Shown here piece after piece: positions 42,235-49,439 of a stretch of 64,000 nt of DNA. Below the pieces are notes generated by a model. The model did no database searches. It had not been told where the DNA came from and saw nothing but the letters and a program-made list of their open reading frames with translations. The position numbers and the translations under genes are program-made. Source of the stretch: Bryobacteraceae bacterium (GTDB lineage Bacteria; Acidobacteriota; Terriglobia; Bryobacterales; Bryobacteraceae); the NCBI GenBank assembly GCA_029975915.1, contig JARKOC010000352.1:320149-384148 (forward strand), given 5' to 3'. Numbering within the stretch: the stretch's first letter is position 1; each line of letters starts with the position of its first letter.

Positions 42235-45200
42235 ATGCAGATGAAGTTGATGGCGCTCAACCGGGGCGAGATTGCGATCCGGATCTTCCGTGCCGCCAAT
42301 GAGTTAGGGCTGAAGACGGTGGCCATTTTCTCGGCTGAGGACCGGTTGAGCCTGCACCGCTTCAAGGCCGACGAAGCCTACCTTGTCGGCGAGGGCAAAG
42401 GCCCCGTTCAGGCCTATCTGGACATCGGCGGAATCCTCGCTCTGGCCCAAGAAAAGGGCGTCGATCTGATCCACCCCGGCTACGGATTCCTGAGCGAGAA
42501 TCCGGCGCTGGCCAGGGCGTGTGCGAAGGCGGGCATCGGCTTCGTGGGGCCGGATGCATCGATTCTTGACGCGCTCGGCGACAAGACGTCGGCGCGGAAA
42601 CTCGCCGGATCCGCCGGCGTGCCTGTCCTGCCCGGCACCAGGGACCCGGTCTCGAACCTCGCCGAAGCCCGCAAAGCCGCCGAGCGCGTCGGCTATCCTC
42701 TGATCCTCAAAGCCGCATTCGGCGGAGGCGGACGCGGCATGAGAGTCGTCCGCAAAGCTGATGAACTCGAAGCCCGTTTCCAGGAAGCCACCGCGGAGGC
42801 CGCAGCCGCCTTCGGAAACGGTGCCGTCTTTATCGAACGCTACATCCGCCGTGCCCGCCACATCGAGGTCCAGATCCTCGGCGACAAACACGGCAACCTC
42901 GTCCACCTCTACGAACGCGACTGCTCGGTCCAGCGCCGCCACCAGAAAGTGGTCGAAGTCGCCCCGGCGATTGGACTCGATCCGGACATCCGCCAGGGCC
43001 TGTGCGACGCCGCCGTCCGCATCGGCAAAACCGCCGGCTATGCCAGCGCCGGCACGGTCGAATTTCTCGTCGATGTGGACGCCGGTGAGTGGTTCTTCAT
43101 CGAGGTCAATCCCCGCATCCAGGTGGAACACACCGTCACCGAAGAGGTCACCGGCATCGATATCGTCCGCGCCCAGATCCAGGTCGCGATGGGCGAACAA
43201 CTCCATGGCGAAACCATGGGCATCCCGCCGCAATCGCAGATCCGCGTCGAAGGCGCGGCCCTTCAATGCCGGGTCACGACCGAAGACCCTGCGCATAACT
43301 TCCAACCCGATTACGGCCGCATCCAGACCTACCGCAGCCCGGCGGGCTTTGGGATTCGTTTGGACGGTGCGTCGGCCTATGGCGGCGCCGTCATTACCCC
43401 CTATTATGACTCGCTGCTGGTCAAGGTCACCGCCCGCGGCCGCAACCTCACCGAAGCCTGCCAGCGCATGGACCGGTGTTTGCGCGAGTTCCGCATCCGC
43501 GGCGTCAAGACCAACATCCCATTCCTGGAAAACGTAGTCGAACACCCCGACTTCCAGGCCGGTCGCGTCACCACCACCTTTATTGAACACACTCCCTCGC
43601 TGTTCAAGTTCAAGGCCAGGCTGAACCGCGCTACCCGGCTGCTGAACTATCTCGGCGAAGTCCTCGTCAACGGCAATCCCGAAATGGCCGGCCGCACCGC
43701 CCCGGCGACCCTCGTCCTCCCGCCCGTGCCCCAGCACGCATCGCAGACCCCGCCGGCCGGCACCAAACAATTGCTCGACGAGTTGGGCGCAGAGGGTTTT
43801 GCCAAACACACCCGCGACTCGAAACGCCTCCTCCTCACCGACACCACCTTCCGCGACGCCCACCAGTCCCTCATGGCCACCCGCATGAGGACCTACGACA
43901 TGCTGCGCATCGCCGATTACGTCGCCCACCATCTCTCGGGGCTCTATAGCGTCGAAATGTGGGGCGGGGCAACGTTCGACGTCTCCATGCGCTTCCTGCT
44001 CGAAGACCCCTGGGTGCGCCTCCAGAAACTCCGTGCCGCCGTCCCCAATATTTGTTTCCAGATGCTGCTGCGCGCCTCGAACGCCGTCGGCTACACGGCG
44101 TATCCGGATAACGTGGTACGGCGGTTTGTCGAGGTGGCCGCCAAGGAAGGTATCGACATCTTCCGCATCTTCGATTCCCTCAACTGGCTGCCCAACATGA
44201 AGGTCGCCATGGACGCCGTTCGCCGCACCAATGGCGTCTGCGAGGCCGCCATCTGCTACACCGGCGATATCCTCGACCCCCGCCGCGACAAATACCCCCT
44301 CTCCTACTACGTCAACATGGCCAAGGAGTTGGAGCGCATGGGCGCACACGTCCTCGCCATCAAGGACATGGCCGGACTCCTCAAACCCTACGCCGCCCAC
44401 AAACTCGTCAAGGCCCTGCGCGACGAAATCTCGCTCCCCGTCCACTTCCACACCCACGACACCAGCGGCATCGCCGCCTCGTCCATCCTAAAGGCCTGCG
44501 ACGCCGGCGTCGATGTCGTCGACGGGGCGATTTCGTCGATGTCCGGCAGCACCTCTCAGCCAAACCTGAACTCCATCGTCGCCGCCCTGGCCCACGATCC
44601 CCGCCGCGCCACCGGACTCGACTTCGAAGCCCTCAACCGCTGCTCCGACTACTGGGAAGGCGTCCGCCTCAACTACGCTCCTTTCGACTCCGCACCACGC
44701 TCTGGCACCGCCGACGTCTACATCCACGAAATGCCCGGCGGCCAGTACACCAACCTCCGCGAACAGGCCGAAAAGCTCGGCCTCGGGCCCCGCTGGCCCG
44801 AAATCGCCCGCATGTACGCCGACGTCAACCACGCCTTCGGCGACATCGTCAAAGTCACGCCCTCATCCAAGGTCGTTGGTGACATGGCGCTCTTCCTCAT
44901 CCAGCACGGCATGACGGTCCACGAGTTCGAAAACCTCCCCGTTGACCACAGCCTCAACATCCCCAACTCCGTCGTCGAAATGTTCCAGGGCGACCTCGGC
45001 TCGCCCGCCGGCGGCTGGCCGCGCAAGATCGCCCGCGTCATCCTCAAAGGCGGCAAACCCCGCCGTGGCCGCCCCGGCGCGCGCCTGAAAGCCGTCGACT
45101 TTGACGAAGCCCGCGCCGCCGCCGAGAAACGCACCGGCCACAAGCCCTCTGAAACCGACCTCATGAGTTACCTGATGTACCCCGAGGTCTACGTCAAGTT

Positions 45201-45681
45201 CGACAAAGCCCGCGCCAACTATGGCGACCTCACCATCCTCCCCTCGCCGCCCTTCTTCTACGGCATGAAGGAAGGCGACGAAATCACGGTGGATCTCGAG
45301 CCGGGCAAGCGGATTGTCGTGAAATTCCTGGCCGTTAGCGAACCACACCAGGACGGCACGCGCACGGTCTTCTTCGAGTTGAACGGCCAGCCCCGCGAAG
45401 TCACCATCCGCGATCGCAAGCTGAAAGCCGAAGTGAAGGCCCACCCCAAAGCCGACCCCGACAAACCCGGCCACGTCGGAGCCCCCATCCCCGGAGCCAT
45501 CACCTCAATTGCCGTCGAACTCAACCAGGAAATCCAGAAGGGCGACAAACTCATGGTCATGGAAGCCATGAAAATGCAGACCACAATCTACGCCCCCATC
45601 ACCGGCAAACTCACCGAAAAACTAGTCTCCGTCGGCCAGTCCGTCGAACCCAAAGACCTCCTGGTGGTGATCACCGCGTAG
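42235..45681 (+). CDS. pyc: pyruvate carboxylase
   Basis: At 1148 residues this is the single-chain enzyme that makes oxaloacetate from pyruvate. Order: biotin carboxylase (1-460; LNRGEIAIRIFRAANELGLK, LKAAFGGGGRGMRVV ATP loop, ERDCSVQRRHQKVVE, EVNPRIQVEHTVTEEVTG), carboxyltransferase (about 540-820; TDTTFRDAHQSLMATRMRT with metal-site Asp, IKDMAGLLKPYAA with the carbamylated Lys, PVHFHTHDTSG), the PYC allosteric region, and the biotin carrier with EAMKMQT, the biotinyl Lys near residue 1113. It stands alone with palindromic repeats just downstream. Codons are strongly C-ending, suggesting high expression. Confidence 0.98.
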   Translation: MQMKLMALNRGEIAIRIFRAANELGLKTVAIFSAEDRLSLHRFKADEAYLVGEGKGPVQAYLDIGGILALAQEKGVDLIHPGYGFLSENPALARACAKAGIGFVGPDASILDALGDKTSARKLAGSAGVPVLPGTRDPVSNLAEARKAAERVGYPLILKAAFGGGGRGMRVVRKADELEARFQEATAEAAAAFGNGAVFIERYIRRARHIEVQILGDKHGNLVHLYERDCSVQRRHQKVVEVAPAIGLDPDIRQGLCDAAVRIGKTAGYASAGTVEFLVDVDAGEWFFIEVNPRIQVEHTVTEEVTGIDIVRAQIQVAMGEQLHGETMGIPPQSQIRVEGAALQCRVTTEDPAHNFQPDYGRIQTYRSPAGFGIRLDGASAYGGAVITPYYDSLLVKVTARGRNLTEACQRMDRCLREFRIRGVKTNIPFLENVVEHPDFQAGRVTTTFIEHTPSLFKFKARLNRATRLLNYLGEVLVNGNPEMAGRTAPATLVLPPVPQHASQTPPAGTKQLLDELGAEGFAKHTRDSKRLLLTDTTFRDAHQSLMATRMRTYDMLRIADYVAHHLSGLYSVEMWGGATFDVSMRFLLEDPWVRLQKLRAAVPNICFQMLLRASNAVGYTAYPDNVVRRFVEVAAKEGIDIFRIFDSLNWLPNMKVAMDAVRRTNGVCEAAICYTGDILDPRRDKYPLSYYVNMAKELERMGAHVLAIKDMAGLLKPYAAHKLVKALRDEISLPVHFHTHDTSGIAASSILKACDAGVDVVDGAISSMSGSTSQPNLNSIVAALAHDPRRATGLDFEALNRCSDYWEGVRLNYAPFDSAPRSGTADVYIHEMPGGQYTNLREQAEKLGLGPRWPEIARMYADVNHAFGDIVKVTPSSKVVGDMALFLIQHGMTVHEFENLPVDHSLNIPNSVVEMFQGDLGSPAGGWPRKIARVILKGGKPRRGRPGARLKAVDFDEARAAAEKRTGHKPSETDLMSYLMYPEVYVKFDKARANYGDLTILPSPPFFYGMKEGDEITVDLEPGKRIVVKFLAVSEPHQDGTRTVFFELNGQPREVTIRDRKLKAEVKAHPKADPDKPGHVGAPIPGAITSIAVELNQEIQKGDKLMVMEAMKMQTTIYAPITGKLTEKLVSVGQSVEPKDLLVVITA

Positions 45682-45701
45682 CCAAGTAGGGCGGAAGCCC
45701 T

Positions 45702-45788
45702 CGTCCGTGGCCGGCCCCCCGGCGTCACTCGACCGTAGCGCAGGCCCGTGGCCTGCCGCGTCCCGACTCATCGGGACGCCCGCCGCCC
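45702..45788. repeat. 87-bp repeat copy 1 (identical to 47179-47265)
   Basis: These 87 bases are identical to 47179-47265. They start with CGTCCGTGGCCGGCC and contain a palindromic unit at 45735-45780: hairpin 1 GCAGGCC CGT GGCCTGC and hairpin 2 GCGTCCCGA CTCA TCGGGACGC. Perfect identity over this length points to recent spread or gene conversion. Confidence 0.95.
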
Positions 45789-45796
45789 CCTACCCC

Positions 45797-45845
45797 GTAG
45801 CGCAGGCACTCTTGCCTGCCGCGTCCCGACTCATCGGGACGCCCG
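45797..45845. repeat. palindromic repeat unit B
   Basis: It begins GTAGCG. Hairpin 1 is GCAGGCA CTCT TGCCTGC (45802-45819); hairpin 2 is GCGTCCCGA CTCA TCGGGACGC (45821-45842). Hairpin 1 differs from copy A by a swapped base pair at the stem end. Confidence 0.93.
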
Positions 45846-45859
45846 GTGCCACATGCCTC

Positions 45860-45905
45860 GTAGCGCAGGCACTCTTGCCTGCCGCATCGAGACTCGTCTC
45901 GATGC
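45860..45905. repeat. palindromic repeat unit C with compensatory stem changes
   Basis: Hairpin 1 (45865-45882) equals that of unit B. Hairpin 2 (45884-45905) is GCATCGAGA CTCG TCTCGATGC: several positions differ from units A and B, but each change is matched on the other arm so the 9-bp stem stays perfect. Confidence 0.93.
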
Positions 45906-46260
45906 CCGGTGCCCTCGCCGGCAACCTCGCCGGCGCCCCTTCCGAGCGGGGACTGTCCCCAATGTCCCCCACAACGGCGCCCTCGAATCCACCGGCCTGC
46001 CAACGTGGACATTGGCGGACTGTCCCCCCAACCGCCCATCCCCTTGCCGACCCGTCCCTCCACGAATCATGCCAGGGGAGAGGTTTGGAGAGGGAACTGC
46101 GAGGCTCCGCCTCCCATGCAGATTTGCCCCGAAAATCGCCTTAGACAGTCATTCCGTCGAGACCACGGAGTTGTTGGTAGTGGTCGAAAGCTCAGAGCGT
46201 GGGTCAACGCCATATCAGCGTTTTACCACGGCCAGTGGATGCCACTTCACGCAAATCTCA

Positions 46261-46437
46261 CTAGAAACGCAGTCCCACTGGATTAATGATTTGATAGTCT
46301 GTGCTCCCACATGCCGGGCACTTGGGCGATGTCCAGGAACGCTCCTGACAATCCCTGCAGTAGCAGGTTCCGCATTTACTGCATTTCTTTAGCTGTTCGA
46401 TCTTCGCGTGGCAGTTTGGACAATGCTTATCAGCCAT
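46261..46437 (-). CDS. small cysteine-rich zinc-ribbon protein
   Basis: This 58-residue frame has nine cysteines in a two-ribbon layout: CPNC at 6-9, CSKC at 19-22, CYCRDC at 25-30 and CPAC at 40-43. It starts MADKHCPNCH and ends INPVGLRF. An AAGGA lies 8 bases before the ATG at 46437, and the cysteine spacing is far from random, so it is very probably a real gene. I do not recognise the family; small zinc ribbons often bind nucleic acid or act as adaptors. Upstream on the same strand are a G-rich tract and the XRE antitoxin gene. Nothing recognisable follows. Confidence 0.75.
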   Translation of the reverse strand: MADKHCPNCHAKIEQLKKCSKCGTCYCRDCQERSWTSPKCPACGSTDYQIINPVGLRF

Positions 46438-46548
46438 ACTGAAATCCTTTGAGAAGTAAGAATAACGGACTAGACACGGGTATCATGTTGACACTCGCGC
46501 CGTCAAGAGTCCTAATTTGGGTGAACATCCACTTCGGGGCCCAGTCTA

Positions 46549-46752
46549 GCCCGCCCCGTCCCACCCGCGATTTCCCCAAAACCCCTCAAAACCCCAACAA
46601 AAACCGCCCTCCCCAATCCCGCCCTGACTCCCCAATCCCCGCGCCCACTCCCCCCGCGCCCCCCAAATCCCCCGCCAATCACCATCCGCCATTCTCAAAA
46701 ATCCCCGCCGGGACGGATCCCCCCGTCCGGCCGTCACGCAGGCGGGCCCCCC
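46549..46752 (-). other. strongly strand-biased G-rich tract
   Basis: On the minus strand this stretch is made of repeated runs of 3-6 G separated by short spacers, with very few C. It lies between the XRE gene stop and the zinc-ribbon gene, so it could be transcribed. The density of G runs would allow several alternative G-quadruplexes. No gene is seen in it. Confidence 0.7.
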
Positions 46753-47073
46753 TCAAGCCACGTGCAGTTGAGCTGGCCCACGCCTCTTCGGCCGGACAAC
46801 AATCTCGACATCATGGCCCAATGCCACAAGAAACCGCATCAGCCTCTCCACCGAGTAGCCCCGAAACTGTCCGCGCAGCAACGCCGAAACCTTAGGCTGA
46901 TCGATCCCCAGAACCCCCGCCGCCTCCGCCTGGCTCATCCCCCGAGCCCGAATCGCCTTACCGATTCTCAGAACCAAACCCGCCTTGACAAGATGCTCCT
47001 CCGAATCCGGAAGCCCCAAATCAGCGAGTACATTGCCGGAACTCAGTTCCCGCTCAAGATTCGTGTCTTTCAT
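46753..47073 (-). CDS. XRE-family antitoxin-like DNA-binding protein, no toxin partner
   Basis: The 106-residue protein belongs to the HigA2-like XRE group (COG5606): NVLADLGLPDSEEHLVKAGL, then the helix-turn-helix MSQAEAAGVLGIDQPKVSAL, LLRGQFRGYSVERLMRFLVA, and LGHDVEIVVRPKRRG at the end. These are usually the antitoxin downstream of a RelE/HigB-type toxin. Here a GAGGAGGT ribosome binding site precedes the ATG at 47073, but directly upstream lies an IS1380 transposase fragment instead of a toxin gene. It may be an orphan regulator that outlived its toxin. Confidence 0.88.
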   Translation of the reverse strand: MKDTNLERELSSGNVLADLGLPDSEEHLVKAGLVLRIGKAIRARGMSQAEAAGVLGIDQPKVSALLRGQFRGYSVERLMRFLVALGHDVEIVVRPKRRGPAQLHVA

Positions 47074-47184
47074 CCCTGACCTCCTCGCGAAGCCGAAGAC
47101 ATGACCGACGCGGTGGTCCTCGCACCACTTCATGAGTTGCTCGCGGCAGAAGCCGGAGTCGGCCCGCAGAATGATCTGCGTCCG
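47074..47184 (-). pseudogene. IS1380-family transposase fragment
   Basis: About 37 codons read IILRADSGFCREQLMKWCED followed by HRVGHVFGFARR, the segment of IS1380 transposases around the second catalytic Asp. The fragment runs in frame into the XRE gene and is cut at its 5' side by the 87-bp repeat copy at 47179. No other part of the transposase is convincing, so it is a remnant. Confidence 0.8.
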
Positions 47185-47265
47185 TGGCCGGCCCCCCGGC
47201 GTCACTCGACCGTAGCGCAGGCCCGTGGCCTGCCGCGTCCCGACTCATCGGGACGCCCGCCGCCC
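47179..47265. repeat. 87-bp repeat copy 2 with palindromic unit D
   Basis: It is identical to 45702-45788. The palindromic unit is at 47212-47257. It abuts the IS1380 transposase fragment, with a few bases of shared boundary. Confidence 0.95.
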
Positions 47266-47648
47266 GTCCACCACCCTGAAGCAGCATTACGTAATGGCGA
47301 CGAAGGGCAACTGAGGCGCACCAAGGCGGCGCTTGAGCCAATCTGAGGCTCACGACTTCATTACGGTTTCCTGGCGAAGCGCCTGCAGAAGAGCGTAAAA
47401 CCAGGGCACGAACGGATGAACCGTCACAATACGGCTCGGAATCGTCCCGGGCGCCGGGAGCCGCAGCGTGGAAGGTGGGCTCGCGGCCTTGCAATTCGTG
47501 CATGATTACGCGCGGAAACCTGGAACGTTTAGCCGTTGCGCAGGACCCCGCCGCGGAAGGCTGAACCGGGAATGGGTGCGAGAACCGGACGGGGAGCGCG
47601 GCCCATTGCACACCCTGGATCGCGTAGAACGGGCCGACTCCCGGACTG
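47266..47648. other. region without recognisable gene
   Basis: No supported gene on either strand. The stretch separates the IS1380 fragment from the peroxiredoxin stop and probably contains further decayed mobile-element sequence, but nothing aligns clearly enough to name. Confidence 0.5.
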
Positions 47649-48257
47649 TTAATCGAACGCGCTTGTGGTCTTCCAGACCTTCCAGACGTTGCCCACGAGG
47701 TCGGGTCCCGGAGTCAATGTCGGCTTGCCCGGACGCCAGCCCGATGGCGTAGCCTGCGTGCCCTTCGATTCGCGAACGAGTTGGAACGCCTGCACCTGGC
47801 GGATCGACTCCGCCACGTTTCTTCCCACTGGCGGTGTCAGGACTTCGTAGCCTTGAATCACTCCATCCGGGTCGATGATGAAACGCCCGCGCGTCTCCAC
47901 GCCGGCCTCCTCGTCATAGACTCCATACACCTTGCCAACCTTTCCGCCGGCGTCTGACAGCATGGGGAAGGGTACGCCGCCCTCCACCATCTTGGACAGT
48001 TCCTGGTCGTTCCACATCTTGTGGACGAAAATACTGTCGACGCTCGCGGACAGGACCTGAACACCCAACTTCTCAAACTCAGGATGGGTCTCGGCGACCG
48101 CCGAGAGTTCTGTGCTTCAAACGAATGTAAAATCACCCGGATAAAAACAGAGCAAAACCCACTTGCCCAGATACTCGGAGAGCGTCACGTTGACGAACTT
48201 CCCCTGGTGATAGGCGGGCGCAGTGAAGTCGGGCGCCTTTCTTCCGATCAGGATCAT
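47649..48257 (-). CDS. selenocysteine-containing peroxiredoxin (AhpC/Prx type), TGA = Sec47
   Basis: Read with the TGA at 48119-48117 as selenocysteine, the gene encodes 202 residues: [19 protein letters not shown], then [41 protein letters not shown] and [18 protein letters not shown]. Sec47 falls exactly on the peroxidatic Cys of the PxxxTxxC motif (Pro40, Thr44). Reading frame, spacing and family similarity continue without break across the TGA. A SECIS-like hairpin follows. The position of the usual C-terminal resolving Cys (VCPA) reads ATPS, so it is 1-Cys-like. The ATG at 48257 has AGGAGG 8-9 bases upstream; an in-frame ATG at 48365 would add 36 residues including one Cys. The enzyme would reduce peroxides in the cytoplasm. 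Confidence 0.9.
48090..48105 (-). promoter_or_regulatory. candidate bacterial SECIS hairpin
   Basis: On the minus strand CTCGGC GGTC GCCGAG forms a perfect 6-bp stem with a 4-base loop starting GG. Eleven bases separate the TGA from the stem, so the loop lies 17 bases after the TGA, inside the 16-37 window and with the loop G described for bacterial SECIS elements. Confidence 0.8.
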
Positions 48258-48505
48258 TTGGGAGTCCTCCTTATCTTCTTTAGTACCTGGATTCACTTCT
48301 TGCGGCGCCGATCCGACCGGGCCTCCGGTCGGCCTGGCGCATCCGGCTTTAAGTTCTTCAGGCATCGTCACCTCGCTTCGAGGACGTGGGAGCGGGGCCT
48401 GCAAGACGGCCGTGCGCTTGCCTCGTCCACCTTCAAGCCAAAGATCCGCACGTTTCTGCGTGTCTTCGGCGAGGCAGAAACGGTATGAACCCGGCTGAGT
48501 CAACA

Positions 48506-48532
48506 GTATCAGAATTCCAAGTCTGATGATAC
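48506..48532. promoter_or_regulatory. inverted repeat upstream of the peroxiredoxin
   Basis: GTATCAGA and TCTGATGATAC face each other in the gap between the peroxiredoxin gene and the YdcH-like gene terminator. It could be an operator for a redox-responsive regulator. No known consensus fits well. Confidence 0.3.
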
Positions 48533-48549
48533 CGCTTTATCAAGCTCAG

Positions 48550-48589
48550 ACCAAAAGCGAAAACCCCGGAAACGGAATCGTCTCCGGGG
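48550..48589 (-). terminator. rho-independent terminator after the YdcH-like gene
   Basis: On the minus strand CCCCGGAG and TTCCGGGG pair around a 10-base loop, followed by TTTTCGCTTTT. It lies 43 bases after the YdcH-like stop and separates that transcript from the peroxiredoxin gene. Confidence 0.8.
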
Positions 48590-48631
48590 TCTGACGAAGC
48601 AGCGCGCCTTACGCCGCCAAACAGGATCTCG

Positions 48632-48868
48632 CTAGGCAACCTCCGAGGCGCTTGCCCTGTTCATGATCTCCACCATCTGGTCTTTCAGCCGGAGCTTCAG
48701 CTTCTTCAACCGGTGCTCTTCAAACTCGTCTTCGGGAGTCACATGTGCTTTGGCTTCAATCTCATTGATCAGACGCTCGTAATCGGCGTGCTGCTGGGCT
48801 AGAACCCTAAACTCCTCGTTTGTAGCCATCAGATGAGTCTTGAGTTCTTCCTGTCTCAATTTATCCAT
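48632..48868 (-). CDS. YdcH-family (DUF465) small coiled-coil protein
   Basis: The 78-residue protein is a helical hairpin of the DUF465 type: HLMATNEEFRVLAQQHADYE, then RLINEIEAKAHVTPEDEFEE and HRLKKLKLRLKDQMVEIMN. These proteins are common and have no assigned role. An AAAGGAG lies 11 bases before the ATG at 48868; the longer frame upstream has no similarity. A clear terminator follows. Confidence 0.92.
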   Translation of the reverse strand: MDKLRQEELKTHLMATNEEFRVLAQQHADYERLINEIEAKAHVTPEDEFEEHRLKKLKLRLKDQMVEIMNRASASEVA

Positions 48869-48995
48869 ATTTAGTGAATCTCCTTTCGATGGACGGCCAC
48901 ACCGAGCCTCTGGGGTTGGGTCACTGGCCCGGTGGGGAATGTGGTTCGCATCGGCTAGCATTTGAGGAGCCCGGCGGCCCCTCGTCACCCAAACC

Positions 48996-49439
48996 CTACC
49001 ACTTTTGCAGTTTCATGACAATACCCGCTTCATCGGGCTGTTTGTAGTATCCCGGCCGTACGCCCGCTGGCTGGAACCCGATAGAGGCGTACAAGCGTAT
49101 GGCAGCGGCGTTGGATTCCCTTACTTCCAGATACACTTCCTCGAACCTGTCTTGAAGTGCCGCTGCAAGCAATCGGCGCGCCACGCCTCGACGCCGCCAG
49201 GGCGGATCAACGGCCGTATTCAGAATCTCGGCCTCGCCCCCAGCCGTAGCCCGCAGGCACAGAAAGCCAACGACATAAGCAGGGCCAGCGCTTGGCTCCT
49301 CGCCTGTGGGGGCAACAGCGACCCAGGTTTCGAACTGGAGGTAGTCGGATGCCTTCCAATTCGACGCCTCCGGGCTGGCAGCTTGAATTTCGACGATGCG
49401 GGCGGCGTCGGACTCACGCATGAGCCGGACGGTGATCAT
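48996..49439 (-). CDS. rimI: GNAT acetyltransferase, RimI-like
   Basis: The 147-residue protein has the GNAT core: VGFLCLRATAGGEAEILNTA, VDPPWRRRGVARRLLAAALQ with the RRxGVA acetyl-CoA loop, then EVYLEVRESNAAAIRLYASI and GFQPAGVRPGYY. The blocks match RimI, which acetylates the N terminus of ribosomal protein S18 and other proteins. The ATG at 49439 has AAGGAGG 4 bases upstream. It overlaps the end of the MFS gene by 26 bases, showing translational coupling. Confidence 0.92.
   Translation of the reverse strand: MITVRLMRESDAARIVEIQAASPEASNWKASDYLQFETWVAVAPTGEEPSAGPAYVVGFLCLRATAGGEAEILNTAVDPPWRRRGVARRLLAAALQDRFEEVYLEVRESNAAAIRLYASIGFQPAGVRPGYYKQPDEAGIVMKLQKW

Larger units (their letters stand above)
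45682..46260. other. gene-free region with palindromic repeats
   Basis: No convincing gene lies in these 579 bases on either strand; the open frames are GC-rich shadows. The first half holds three palindromic repeat units, listed separately. The second half (45906-46260) shows nothing recognisable. Confidence 0.6.

Noticed and set aside
42304..44457. 717-codon open frame antisense to pyruvate carboxylase
   Set aside because: It is a codon-bias shadow of pyc: low-complexity Gly/Val/Asp-rich translation, no domain, no ribosome binding site.
45735..45905. Repeat cluster as a CRISPR array
   Set aside because: Units are palindromic, irregularly spaced and only three in number, with no cas genes; they are interspersed palindromic repeats.
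47054..47611. 185-codon minus-strand frame as a gene
   Set aside because: It crosses the 87-bp repeat and the IS1380 fragment in another frame and has no recognisable domain.
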